DNA of 64,000 nt from Elusimicrobiota bacterium (GTDB lineage: Bacteria; Elusimicrobiota; Endomicrobiia; Endomicrobiales; Endomicrobiaceae). Within the stretch, counting starts at the first letter, position 1. The number at the start of each line of letters is the position of its first letter. The position numbers were made by a program, and so were the translations under genes. Shown piece after piece: positions 57,118-64,000 of this stretch. The DNA is taken from assembly GCA_031274365.1 (NCBI GenBank), contig JAISQF010000011.1:1-64000 (forward strand), in the 5' to 3' direction. The notes beneath the pieces were generated by a model. The model saw nothing but the letters and a program-made list of their open reading frames with translations. It was not told the origin of the DNA and searched no databases.

Positions 57118-58986
57118 CTATATTTCATCGCCGTCATTATCCGTTTTATTTTTATGCGTATATTCTTTTTTAATTTTTTCCATTCTATTACATTTTACAG
57201 TTTTCTCTCTCTCTTTTTTCTGCCTGTCAAGAGCGAGCGTTAATATCGCTATATCAGACGGCTTAATAGCGGGAATTTGCATAGCCTGCCCTATAGTCTC
57301 AGGTCTAACGGCGGCAAGTCTTTGTTTTGTTTCAGCCGAAAGAGAATGGACTAATTGATAATCAAATCCTTCCGGAATTTTCTTATCTTCATTTTTTCTA
57401 ATTTTATCGGTTAATCTGTCTTGTATCTGAATATATCCCTCGTATTTTTTTTGAATGGCTACTTCTTCTTTTGCTTTCTCCACAGTCCATGGAGCAAAAG
57501 AGGACGGATCACAGTCAAAATCGTCGGGAATGACGCTTTGCTTTACAAGAGAAGAAACTACCTTTTTATAATTTTCAAAACGCGAAAAAGCCTCGTCTGA
57601 AATAAATCCCAAATTATGCCCTATATCCATCAATCTTAAATCGGCGTTATCATTTCTTAATAACAATCTATACTCGGCGCGTGATGTGAACATTCTATAG
57701 GGTTCGTCCACGCCTTTTGAAGTTATATCGTCGATAAGTATGCCTATATAAGATTCATCTCTGCCTAAAATCATAGGATCTTTGCCTTGAATTTTTAAAG
57801 CGGCATTTACTCCCGCGACAAAACCCTGAGACGCCGCTTCCTCATAACCGGTAGTGCCGTTAATCTGTCCCGCAAGGTAAAGATTTTCAATATTTTTTGT
57901 TTCTAAAGTTCTTTTTATATCGCGCGGATCCGAATAATCATATTCAATAGCGTATGCGTATCTGATAACTCTCGCATGCTCTAAACCCGGTATGGAATTT
58001 ATCATCCTCTGTTGAACTTGAAATGGAATTCCCGTAAAAAGTCCGTTGAGATAAGTTTCATTTGTCGTTCTGCTTTCAGGTTCTACAAAAACTTGATGAC
58101 TTTCTTTTTCGGGGTATCTTTCAATTTTTTCCTCTATTGCGGGACAATATCTTGGACTTTTACTATCTGTTTCTCCTATGTCTATAGACGAAGTATCGAG
58201 ACTATCAAAAACAATTTTATGCGTTTCTTTAGTCGTGTGAGTAAGCCAACATGAAATTTGAGTTAAATTTTTTCTCCATGCGTCAATATCTATAAGGTGA
58301 GAAAAAGGAATAGGCTTTTCATCCCCGGGCTGCTCAAGCATTTTTGAATAGTCGATAGAATTGCTGTTTATTCTCGGAGTAGTGGTGGTTTTGAATCTCC
58401 CAAGATTAAGTCCGCAATCCTCTTTTAATGAACTTGATAAATATGTTGCGGATCTTTCATTAAATCTTCCGCCTAAGAAATAATTTTTTCCCAGATATAT
58501 TCTGCCTCTTAAAAATGTTCCCGTTGTTATAATTGCGGCTTTTGTTTTTATAGTTTCGCCGGTTACAATTTTAACTCCGCAGACTTTAGAATTTTTGACA
58601 ATTATAGCCGATGCTTCCGATTGTAAAATATCTAAATTTTCTTGTTTTTGTAAAGAGGATGACATCATCAACGAATACATTTCTTTATCGCATTGAGCCC
58701 TTGGCGACCATACGGCCGGACCTCTTGAGCTGTTTAATAATTTAAATTGCAGTCCCGTATGATCCGCAATCCATCCCATCTCTCCGCCCATGGCGTCAAT
58801 TTCCCTAACCATTTGACCTTTTGCAACTCCGCCTATCGCTGGATTACAAGGCATTCTGGCTATGGCGTCAACGTTTATGGTGATAATTAACGTTTTTAAT
58901 CCTGATCTTGCGCCGGCTAAAGCGGCTTCACAACCCGCATGACCGGCCCCGACGACAACAATATCATACTCGCACATACTATCCAT
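57118..58986 (-). CDS. mnmG: tRNA uridine-5-carboxymethylaminomethyl modification enzyme
   Basis: 622 residues. FAD motif [21 protein letters not shown] (about 10-30), [17 protein letters not shown], the [11 protein letters not shown] and QVFVEPES signatures, and [20 protein letters not shown]. With MnmE it installs cmnm5 on wobble uridine 34. Starts at the first ATG (AAAGGAG upstream). First gene of the mnmG-rsmG-gmk-rpoZ-coaC-coaB-udg string. Confidence 0.95.
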   Translation of the reverse strand: MDSMCEYDIVVVGAGHAGCEAALAGARSGLKTLIITINVDAIARMPCNPAIGGVAKGQMVREIDAMGGEMGWIADHTGLQFKLLNSSRGPAVWSPRAQCDKEMYSLMMSSSLQKQENLDILQSEASAIIVKNSKVCGVKIVTGETIKTKAAIITTGTFLRGRIYLGKNYFLGGRFNERSATYLSSSLKEDCGLNLGRFKTTTTPRINSNSIDYSKMLEQPGDEKPIPFSHLIDIDAWRKNLTQISCWLTHTTKETHKIVFDSLDTSSIDIGETDSKSPRYCPAIEEKIERYPEKESHQVFVEPESRTTNETYLNGLFTGIPFQVQQRMINSIPGLEHARVIRYAYAIEYDYSDPRDIKRTLETKNIENLYLAGQINGTTGYEEAASQGFVAGVNAALKIQGKDPMILGRDESYIGILIDDITSKGVDEPYRMFTSRAEYRLLLRNDNADLRLMDIGHNLGFISDEAFSRFENYKKVVSSLVKQSVIPDDFDCDPSSFAPWTVEKAKEEVAIQKKYEGYIQIQDRLTDKIRKNEDKKIPEGFDYQLVHSLSAETKQRLAAVRPETIGQAMQIPAIKPSDIAILTLALDRQKKEREKTVKCNRMEKIKKEYTHKNKTDNDGDEI

Positions 58987-59324
58987 CTTTTAAGCCGCTC
59001 CTTTGAAAAATCATTTTTGTTTTTCTAATGTATTGCGTAAAATACATCTTAATGAACAAATAAAACTTACAAACAATTTATTCAGATTTAGAATTTGTTA
59101 AAACAAGTTTGGCCATAAGTTTTTTAGGGTTTTGTGTCGAGTTTAATAATAAAACGAAACGTCGTCCAAAAAATTAAAAAGTAAATGTTGCGGAAATTTG
59201 CCAAACTTTCTTTTCAGTATGTTTTACAAACTAATTGATTTTACATTTATTTCGAGTAATTTTGCAAGTATGATTTTTTTGTAATTAAAAAAATGTTATC
59301 GCAATCTCATATATAAATATTTGT
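58987..59324. other. 338-bp gap between ushA-like gene and mnmG
   Basis: No gene. A perfect 9-bp inverted repeat, AAGTTTGGC (59105-59113) and GCCAAACTT (59200-59208), lies in the middle. The mnmG promoter must be here on the minus strand, but I see no pair of boxes close to consensus. Confidence 0.55.
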
Positions 59325-60884
59325 TTAAGGATTCACTCCGCCAATCACTTTAAGCCGTCCGTCAATTACGGGAGTAATGATTTTTTGCGCCTTGACATAC
59401 TCGACCAACACATAGGATAGAAGCAAACTCGTATTGAAAGGGTCTTTAGCTCGTTTCATTACCTCGTATCCGTCGCCGCCTCTTAGAATATAATCATTGG
59501 TGCAGAAACGATAAATTTTATTAGGATCCACCGGCGCGCCGTTGATGGTAAGGTCTTTTAGCCGTCCTTTGCCATCGGAATAATCAATAGTGTAGCGCAC
59601 TTCTTTTGACACTTGAGCAAAGCCTCCGCTGCCCTGAGGAATGGATGCGATAAAATTAAAAAGTTCGATAATGTCAGAACCTTTGAGAGATACGATAAAG
59701 AGATAATTTTCAAACGGTATAGTTGTCAATATTTGTTCCTGACTGATCGGTCCTTTTGGAATTGCCGCGCGGATATTGCCTCCATTATGAAAAGCAAAAT
59801 CAATCTGTTGATGATATACAGTTTTGAAATACCAAACATTTGAATCGGCGATAAGATTTCCCAAAGCGGTTTCTTGATAGCGCGGCAGACGATTGCCGAA
59901 TATAAAAGTGCCAGCCGCCTCGCCCACAATTTCTTTAAGGCTTTCATTACTCTTTTTAATATAGCGTTCCAGCATAGCTGTTACTTCTCTGTCGGGACCA
60001 ATCTCGACGGGAACCCATGCAAAATTTACTAATTTGCCATTTTGTATTAAAAGTTTTCCATGACCGACATATTTTCCCCATTCATTAGCGGAAACAATAT
60101 AAGTATTTCCCACTTTTTTAGGAACCTTAAAAAAGGAATGCGAATGACCGTCAACAATAATGTCAATGCCGCCAACTGCGGCGGCTAAGTCAAGGGATGT
60201 GATATGTTCGGGATTTTCTTTCACGTCTCCAATGTGAGTAATGGCGATTACAATATCTACTTTCTCTCGATTTCGCAAAATATTTACCATTTCTCTTGCA
60301 GCGTCAATTTCATTGATAAAAATAAGATTCTTATCGGGAGTGGCAATATTTTTGGTTAGCAGTGTGGTGATACCAAAAAGTCCGACGGTAAATCCGTCGT
60401 ATTTTTTTATCAGATACGGAGTATTTCCTAAATATTTTCCATTTGATGTTTTGATATTAGACGAGATAAAAGGGAATTTGGCTAATTTCAATTGTTTGAG
60501 AAGTTTTTTCTGATCGCCGTCAAATTCATGATTGCCAAAAATCGCGGCATCATAGCCCATAATATTGTAGGCCAAAATATCCGGTTCCGCGGCAAACATA
60601 TTGGAAAGAGCGGGTCCAGTGTTGATGTCTCCGGCATCCACTAACAAAACTTGCGGATTGGTAGCTTTGACCGCTTTGACATAAGCCGCCACATAAGCAA
60701 GCCCGCCTTGATTGTTATTTGGCAAGACCGCTCCGTGATGATCATTTGTGTGGAGCAATATTAATTCATATTCATAAGTTTTTCCTGATTCGCTAAATTC
60801 CTGAACCGATTCTGCGGATAGAAAAAAAGTTGTCAGAGAAAACAATACAACTATGGATATTATTATGTGCGATAAACGTTTCAT
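59325..60884 (-). CDS. ushA: 5'-nucleotidase / UDP-sugar hydrolase family, exported
   Basis: 519 residues with a Sec signal peptide (cleavage near A24). The metallophosphatase domain has the two-metal ligands in HTNDHHG (about 45-51), DAGD, GNHEFD and DGHSHS; the C-terminal 5'-nucleotidase domain has ALGNLIADSN, FHNGGNIRA, NYLFIVSLKGSDI and NDYILRGGDGYE. Releases nucleosides from nucleotides outside the inner membrane for salvage. RBS AAGGAG sits in a leader that can fold. Confidence 0.88.
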   Translation of the reverse strand: MKRLSHIIISIVVLFSLTTFFLSAESVQEFSESGKTYEYELILLHTNDHHGAVLPNNNQGGLAYVAAYVKAVKATNPQVLLVDAGDINTGPALSNMFAAEPDILAYNIMGYDAAIFGNHEFDGDQKKLLKQLKLAKFPFISSNIKTSNGKYLGNTPYLIKKYDGFTVGLFGITTLLTKNIATPDKNLIFINEIDAAREMVNILRNREKVDIVIAITHIGDVKENPEHITSLDLAAAVGGIDIIVDGHSHSFFKVPKKVGNTYIVSANEWGKYVGHGKLLIQNGKLVNFAWVPVEIGPDREVTAMLERYIKKSNESLKEIVGEAAGTFIFGNRLPRYQETALGNLIADSNVWYFKTVYHQQIDFAFHNGGNIRAAIPKGPISQEQILTTIPFENYLFIVSLKGSDIIELFNFIASIPQGSGGFAQVSKEVRYTIDYSDGKGRLKDLTINGAPVDPNKIYRFCTNDYILRGGDGYEVMKRAKDPFNTSLLLSYVLVEYVKAQKIITPVIDGRLKVIGGVNP

Positions 60885-60888
60885 GACA

Positions 60889-60922
60889 ATTCTCCTTAAC
60901 TCGCCCCGAAGAGGAGTTAACC
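60889..60922 (-). promoter_or_regulatory. Foldable leader over the ushA ribosome binding site
   Basis: On the minus strand TTAACTC pairs with GAGTTAA (60896-60902 with 60914-60920). Alternatively CTCCT can pair with the AGGAG ribosome binding site; the two stems exclude each other. This could make translation initiation switchable. Confidence 0.35.
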
Positions 60923-60998
60923 TTCGACGAGAAAATGCTACTTTGCGATTATTTTGCTAACGAAATACTCAAAATTTAATTATCTTTTAATAATCATA

Positions 60999-61032
60999 CA
61001 AAAAGCCGACAGAAAAATCTATCGGCTTTTGT
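60999..61032 (-). terminator. Terminator of the 61.1-62.3 kb gene string
   Basis: AAAAGCCGA (61001-61009) pairs with TCGGCTTTT (61022-61030) around a 12-nt loop; on the minus strand the right arm runs into T5. Confidence 0.8.
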
Positions 61033-61051
61033 TTGTATGAAAAATATTTTT

Positions 61052-61351
61052 TTATTGTTGAGCGGTTATGATAGGTATTATTATGTCTCTCAAATAATCC
61101 GCCGGCTTTTTGCTTTTGTTTCTTGCGAGATTTTCAATAATTATTCTTTCTTTTGGGGTTATTCTAAAAGAAATATGTTGTGTTTTTCTCTCGGTTTCGT
61201 TCATATTCGCAATTAGTGCCGCTGATACTTTATAAGAAAGAATATCAGGGTCTTCACCTTTGAGATACCTTTCTTTTTCAATCTTTGAAAAACTTAATCC
61301 TAATACTTCGCCTGCTTTTATAAGTGATTCAATCTTTTTATTGTCATTCAT
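61052..61351 (-). CDS. Small protein with ribbon-helix-helix-like C-terminus
   Basis: 99 residues. The segment HISFRITPKERIIIENLARNKSKKPADYLRDII (about 59-91) has the beta-strand/helix/helix look of MobC or CopG-type DNA-binding proteins; the N-terminal 50 residues are unassigned. AAGGAG precedes the ATG. Last gene of the 145-177-99-residue string, 14 bases after the previous one. It may be a regulator or relaxosome-like accessory of a mobile element; inference. Confidence 0.55.
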   Translation of the reverse strand: MNDNKKIESLIKAGEVLGLSFSKIEKERYLKGEDPDILSYKVSAALIANMNETERKTQHISFRITPKERIIIENLARNKSKKPADYLRDIIIPIITAQQ

Positions 61352-61365
61352 ATTTTTCTCCTTTA

Positions 61366-61899
61366 TTAAATATTTTCTGGGTCTGAATAAAAATTTTCAT
61401 AAAATTCTTTTTCATCGTTTTCTTCTGTTTCAAAATCTATATTTGAATTTAATGATAATTGTTCCATTTGGTCTAAAATAAAATCTACGGTATCGGGATT
61501 AGAGACAATTACTACTCTAATTATTGCCTCATTTGGCAATATTTTGTTTTTATAAACCCAATAACCGCCGTCGGCGTGTGTGCAATGTCCGCCGATGTTC
61601 CCTTTATCAGTGATTACAAAATATAAATCAGTTGACAAAAAATTAAACTTTAATTCTTTGTGTTCTGAAATATTTCCTGTAAAAACTTCACCTTTATTTA
61701 CTATTCTTGCCAGCAAAGCGGTTAAATATTTTTGCTGTAAATTTTTCTGTAATTGCGTCATTTTATGAGAAACTGTTATCATATTGTCAATGACATCATA
61801 GATTATAACCAAGTGTGTATCTGCATTTTCACTTTTCTTTAAGTCATCATTCAATAAAAAAAATATTCTGCCATTTTTTATTACAGGTTTCAAATACAT
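61366..61899 (-). CDS. Unknown 177-residue protein
   Basis: No recognised family. Short beta-rich blocks at the N-terminus (VIKNGRIFFLLNDD), a central GNIGGHCTHADGGYWVYKN stretch with Cys and two His that could hold a metal, and a strongly acidic C-terminus (EENDEKEFYENFYSDPEN). AAAGGAG precedes the ATG. Twelve bases from the upstream gene. Confidence 0.6.
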   Translation of the reverse strand: MYLKPVIKNGRIFFLLNDDLKKSENADTHLVIIYDVIDNMITVSHKMTQLQKNLQQKYLTALLARIVNKGEVFTGNISEHKELKFNFLSTDLYFVITDKGNIGGHCTHADGGYWVYKNKILPNEAIIRVVIVSNPDTVDFILDQMEQLSLNSNIDFETEENDEKEFYENFYSDPENI

Positions 61900-61911
61900 T
61901 TTTTACTCCTT

Positions 61912-62349
61912 TTATACTTTACTCAAAACTTCATTCATTTCTTTTCTATATGTCCTTCCTTCTCTCGCGAAAGCTCCTCTGCGGTGTTTCTCATCTGCAA
62001 TCTCTTTTCTCTTTAACTCATAATCATCATTCCCCAGAATTCTAATAAAGTTCGTGCCATATAAATTCCGCCCTTTTATTCTGAAAGTGGTATCAGTCTC
62101 AATATTTTTTAATGTGAAAGTATGCTGTTGTGTTTCAAACCCATAGCTTTCTTTTTGAACTTCCGCCAAAATCGTCTCATAGCCTGCGAATTTTGGACGG
62201 CGGAATGACCCTGTGAATGTTGGTCGTTGAAATATAATGATGTCGCCAACAGCGGCGTCTTTATTTCTTGTAATTTTTGAATTTGCCGGCAAATTGTCAA
62301 ATCCGCTTTTTCTTATTTCTTCTAAAATTTTAAGTCCATTTTCTTTCAT
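61912..62349 (-). CDS. Unknown 145-residue protein
   Basis: No recognised family. Residues about 30-110 alternate short strands (VGDIIIFQRPTFTG, YETILAEVQKES, TTFRIKGRNLYG), followed by a charged helix with KRKEIADEKHRRGAFAREGR. AAGGAG before the ATG. Leads a three-gene string; a prophage-type accessory gene is plausible. Confidence 0.6.
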   Translation of the reverse strand: MKENGLKILEEIRKSGFDNLPANSKITRNKDAAVGDIIIFQRPTFTGSFRRPKFAGYETILAEVQKESYGFETQQHTFTLKNIETDTTFRIKGRNLYGTNFIRILGNDDYELKRKEIADEKHRRGAFAREGRTYRKEMNEVLSKV

Positions 62350-62402
62350 TTTTTTTCTCCTTTCCTTTGACTTTTTTATTTAGTTTTTTATATACTTCTT
62401 TT

Positions 62403-62486
62403 GAGTGAGATTGTCGTTGCTCTAAAAGTTAACGCTCTCACTCTTTGCTTTTTGCAAAGCCCCCGCACCCCGCTTATAGAGCGGGG
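62403..62486. other. Three consecutive hairpins between accessory genes
   Basis: GAGTGAGA/TCTCACTC (62403-62410 with 62436-62443), CTTTGC/GCAAAG (62443-62448 with 62454-62459) and CCCCGC/GCGGGG (62468-62473 with 62481-62486). They sit in the 153-bp gap just after the 137-residue gene's stop (minus strand) and are far more GC-rich than the surroundings. There is no T run directly after any of them on the minus strand. Confidence 0.55.
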
Positions 62487-62502
62487 CTATGCGGTGGCGG
62501 AG

Positions 62503-62916
62503 TTATTCCGCACTATCTTTATATTCTATCCACGACGCGACTTTATCACATTCATCCTCATAGTATGCCGAGACAAGCCCACACTGCCGAGACCAAGCGT
62601 CCTTAAAGGGCTTTTCAAGCACTTCCACAAGCTTTTTTATATCACAAAAGCGCTTGAAGTATTCGAGACTTTGTTGGTATCCCGTTCCCTTTTTTACATC
62701 ATAAGATACCTTTCCGTCCTGTATCTTTTTTTGGATGTAGAAAAAAATTTCATCTCGTGTTTTTGAATCAGAAGTTTTCAATACGATGATGGCTTGATTT
62801 TTTTCGAGGACGCCAAGTTTTGTATCTAATAACTTTTCTTTCTGTTCAATGGCATACTTGTGCCACTTACTAAAAGTCCTGCTCAAGTCCAAAACATAAT
62901 TTTTTTGCATTTCCAT
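62503..62916 (-). CDS. Unknown 137-residue protein
   Basis: Mostly alpha-helical and charged; Trp-rich spots at WHKYAIEQKEK (N-terminus) and DAWSRQ...ASWIEYKD (C-terminus). No family recognised. AAAGGAG precedes the ATG. Transcribed from two near-identical upstream promoters, which suggests high expression. Confidence 0.6.
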   Translation of the reverse strand: MEMQKNYVLDLSRTFSKWHKYAIEQKEKLLDTKLGVLEKNQAIIVLKTSDSKTRDEIFFYIQKKIQDGKVSYDVKKGTGYQQSLEYFKRFCDIKKLVEVLEKPFKDAWSRQCGLVSAYYEDECDKVASWIEYKDSAE

Positions 62917-62964
62917 TTTGTTTCTCCTTTTTTTTAGCCGCTCTCAAACGGCTTTTAATCTTTA

Positions 62965-63010
62965 TGTAATAATTCTATAACATTTTTATTTTTTTTGTCA
63001 AGTCTTTTTT
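62965..63010 (-). promoter_or_regulatory. Promoter repeat, proximal copy
   Basis: Minus-strand TTGACA (62996-63001), 16-nt A-rich spacer, TATAGA (62974-62979) preceded by TG one base upstream (extended -10). The 46-bp block is identical to the one at 63062-63107. Confidence 0.65.
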
Positions 63011-63061
63011 TTATTTTTCCCGTCGGTAAATCTTATTTCAAAAAACATTTCACTCTCTTTG

Positions 63062-63107
63062 TGTAATAATTCTATAACATTTTTATTTTTTTTGTCAAGT
63101 CTTTTTT
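63062..63107 (-). promoter_or_regulatory. Promoter repeat, distal copy
   Basis: Identical 46-bp block: TTGACA (63093-63098) and TATAGA (63071-63076), directly after the terminator of the M15 gene. Unit spacing between the copies is 97 bp. Confidence 0.65.
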
Positions 63108-63145
63108 ACAAAAAAAATCCATACAAGAAAATCCCTGTATGGATT
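63108..63145 (-). terminator. Intrinsic terminator of the M15 peptidase gene
   Basis: AATCCATACA (63116-63125) and TGTATGGATT (63136-63145) form a perfect 10-bp stem; on the minus strand a run of seven to eight T follows at once. Confidence 0.9.
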
Positions 63146-63187
63146 GTTATATATATATAGTATGTTTTTTATAAGATGATTTTTTTA

Positions 63188-63610
63188 TTAAGGATTAAAA
63201 AGTCTGTTGCTTCTGTTAAAAGTATCAATGTGCAGCCAATATATGCCCGTCTCAAAACTCAAATTATTAAATTCTGAAATCTGCAATAATTCCTTTCTGA
63301 TTTTTTTATACTCGGTTATTTTTGCGTCTTTACTTAAACCTTTTTTTTCAATTTCAACGATGTGCAAATCTAAAGCCCGCCCGTATTTGTGAGCGCTAAA
63401 TTTCGCTCCCGTCTTGCTGTCGTCAAGTCTCAATCCGCAATCCGTCAAACTCCCGCCGTTGATAATTATCGCTCCATACATATCACGGATTTTGTCTGCC
63501 GCCCTTAAAAGCCTATCGTCAAAAACTTTCCATAATATCGTCTCATCCGTCATTTTCAAAAAAGCAGGATTGACTAATTCTTTAATAGTAAAATATTTGC
63601 ATTTATACAT
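63188..63610 (-). CDS. M15-family peptidase (endolysin-like)
   Basis: 140 residues. SAHKYGRALDLHI (72-84) gives the S-x-H-x-x-G-x-A-x-D motif with zinc ligands H74 and D81; WLHIDT supplies the third ligand H127, with E120 a candidate catalytic acid. This matches small M15 D-Ala-D-Ala carboxypeptidase/endolysin proteins of phages. No signal peptide is seen, fitting a phage lysin that needs a holin. Starts inside the end of the zinc-ribbon gene (8-base overlap). Confidence 0.75.
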   Translation of the reverse strand: MYKCKYFTIKELVNPAFLKMTDETILWKVFDDRLLRAADKIRDMYGAIIINGGSLTDCGLRLDDSKTGAKFSAHKYGRALDLHIVEIEKKGLSKDAKITEYKKIRKELLQISEFNNLSFETGIYWLHIDTFNRSNRLFNP

Positions 63611-63728
63611 TTATTTTTCTCTCTTTTATTATTTTACCGCACGCAGACCATCCACACTCAGGACAACAGCAACAGCCGCTCCCATACTCTAATCGGTGTC
63701 CACATTCTGGACATACTTCATATAACAT
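63603..63728 (-). CDS. 41-residue zinc-ribbon miniprotein
   Basis: Reads MLYEVCPECGHRLEYGSG then CCCCPECGWSACG and a basic tail. Two C-P-E-C-G knuckles are the hallmark of a zinc ribbon. A GGGGGAG ribosome binding site lies just before the ATG (tight spacing, 2 bases). Overlaps the start of the M15 gene, so it is coupled to it. Confidence 0.65.
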   Translation of the reverse strand: MLYEVCPECGHRLEYGSGCCCCPECGWSACGKIIKERKINV

Positions 63729-63772
63729 AACTCCCCCTTTTTAACTATTAGAATTTTTCTAAAACTTGTAGA

Positions 63773-63790
63773 GGGGGATGTCTCCCCCGC
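63773..63790. terminator. GC-rich hairpin between accessory genes
   Basis: GGGGGA and TCCCCC arms around a short loop, in the 90-bp gap between the right-edge partial gene and the zinc-ribbon gene. No strong T run follows on the minus strand, so it may be an RNA-processing or attenuation hairpin. Confidence 0.4.
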
Positions 63791-63818
63791 AAACCTCAAC
63801 GACTGCTGTGCACGTCCA

Positions 63819-64000
63819 TTATCTCGGACTATTGAGGACGGGCGCATTGCCCGTTTTCTTTACTGAACTAAACACATAATTATCATACAAAGCCCAAACC
63901 CCGTCATTGCGCTTGCCGTCATAAAGATAAATATCCACGTTAACAAACTTATAGTTTGAGCTGCTTGAGATTTTCCATATAAAAACTCCCGTCCAAAAAA
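63819..64000 (-). CDS. Partial unknown protein running off the right edge
   Basis: The last 60 codons of a frame that stays open to the window edge. It reads as a plausible protein C-terminus with mixed hydrophobic and polar residues (NYKFVNVDIYLYDGKRNDG, then VWALYDNYVFSSVKK). No family recognised; continues upstream of the minus-strand string with the zinc-ribbon and M15 genes, so likely part of the same element. Confidence 0.5.
   Translation of the reverse strand, partial: FWTGVFIWKISSSSNYKFVNVDIYLYDGKRNDGVWALYDNYVFSSVKKTGNAPVLNSPR

Noticed and set aside
63838-63856. CGGGC/GCCCG hairpin followed by TTTTCTTT, resembling a terminator
   Set aside because: It falls inside the open partial coding frame at the right edge and encodes ordinary residues, and on the strand of the genes it has no T run.

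Overview
The window is 64 kb of AT-rich (roughly 35-40% GC by eye) DNA from a Gram-negative-type bacterium. An outer membrane is implied by two autotransporter-like proteins, TRAP binding lipoproteins and a Sec-exported UshA-type nucleotidase. RNase Y, a zapA/6S RNA/5-FCL neighbourhood, a split coaC/coaB pair and Chlamydia-Pmp-like repeat proteins do not fit Proteobacteria. My tentative guess is Elusimicrobiota (Endomicrobium/Elusimicrobium-like), with Spirochaetota as the alternative; this is inference, since no rRNA is present.

Layout. 1-10.4 kb: the 3' part of a giant (>3,450 aa) Pmp-like autotransporter with nine copies of a passenger module, a beta-barrel and an unusual C-terminal tail. 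10.5-15.7 kb: housekeeping block zapB-like (apparently leaderless), zapA, 6S RNA, rarA, 5-FCL, rny and a DMT transporter. 15.8-19.2 kb: a second, smaller autotransporter bracketed by two copies of a palindromic intergenic repeat. 19.3-25.6 kb (minus strand): hydroxy-acid catabolism, with a LarA-type Ni-pincer racemase/epimerase, GntP permease, split transketolase, GarR and an SDR. 25.6-26.2 kb: divergent control region with a G15 tract, a short leader peptide and an attenuator-like terminator. 26.2-39.8 kb (plus strand): a 13-gene sugar-acid and alpha-glucoside operon: yiaL, yiaK, a Gfo/Idh/MocA dehydrogenase, two tandem TRAP systems (P-Q-M twice), a PTS EIICB, a GH4 6-phospho-alpha-glucosidase, a Zn dehydrogenase and an IdnO/KduD-type SDR. 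39.8-47 kb: lepB, kduI, hisB, ligA, an RluA-like pseudouridine synthase and priA. 47.5-49.5 kb: a small membrane protein divergent from a CstA-family transporter. 49.5-53.3 kb (minus): UDG-like protein, a UDP-galactopyranose-mutase-like flavoprotein interrupted by a G14 tract, and a polytopic membrane protein. 53.3-59 kb (minus): mnmG-rsmG-gmk-rpoZ-coaC-coaB-udg. 59.3-60.9 kb: UshA-like 5'-nucleotidase. 61-64 kb (minus): a string of small unknown genes with an M15 peptidase, a zinc-ribbon miniprotein and duplicated strong promoters, which looks like a prophage or other accessory element running off the right edge.

How the genes fit together: the two divergent catabolic operons share the 611-bp control region and together can import and interconvert aldonates, diketogulonate-like acids, uronate derivatives and alpha-glucosides, suggesting a host-associated carbohydrate scavenger with large variable surface proteins. 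The most notable new observation is the G14 tract in the flavoprotein gene. In the reading frame given by 13 (or 16) G residues the protein regains a C-terminus that resembles the family's conserved W-x-V-N-T-D...Y-x-E ending and runs to within 16 nt of the next gene. As read, that ending is out of frame, which suggests slipped-strand phase variation (or a homopolymer miscall).
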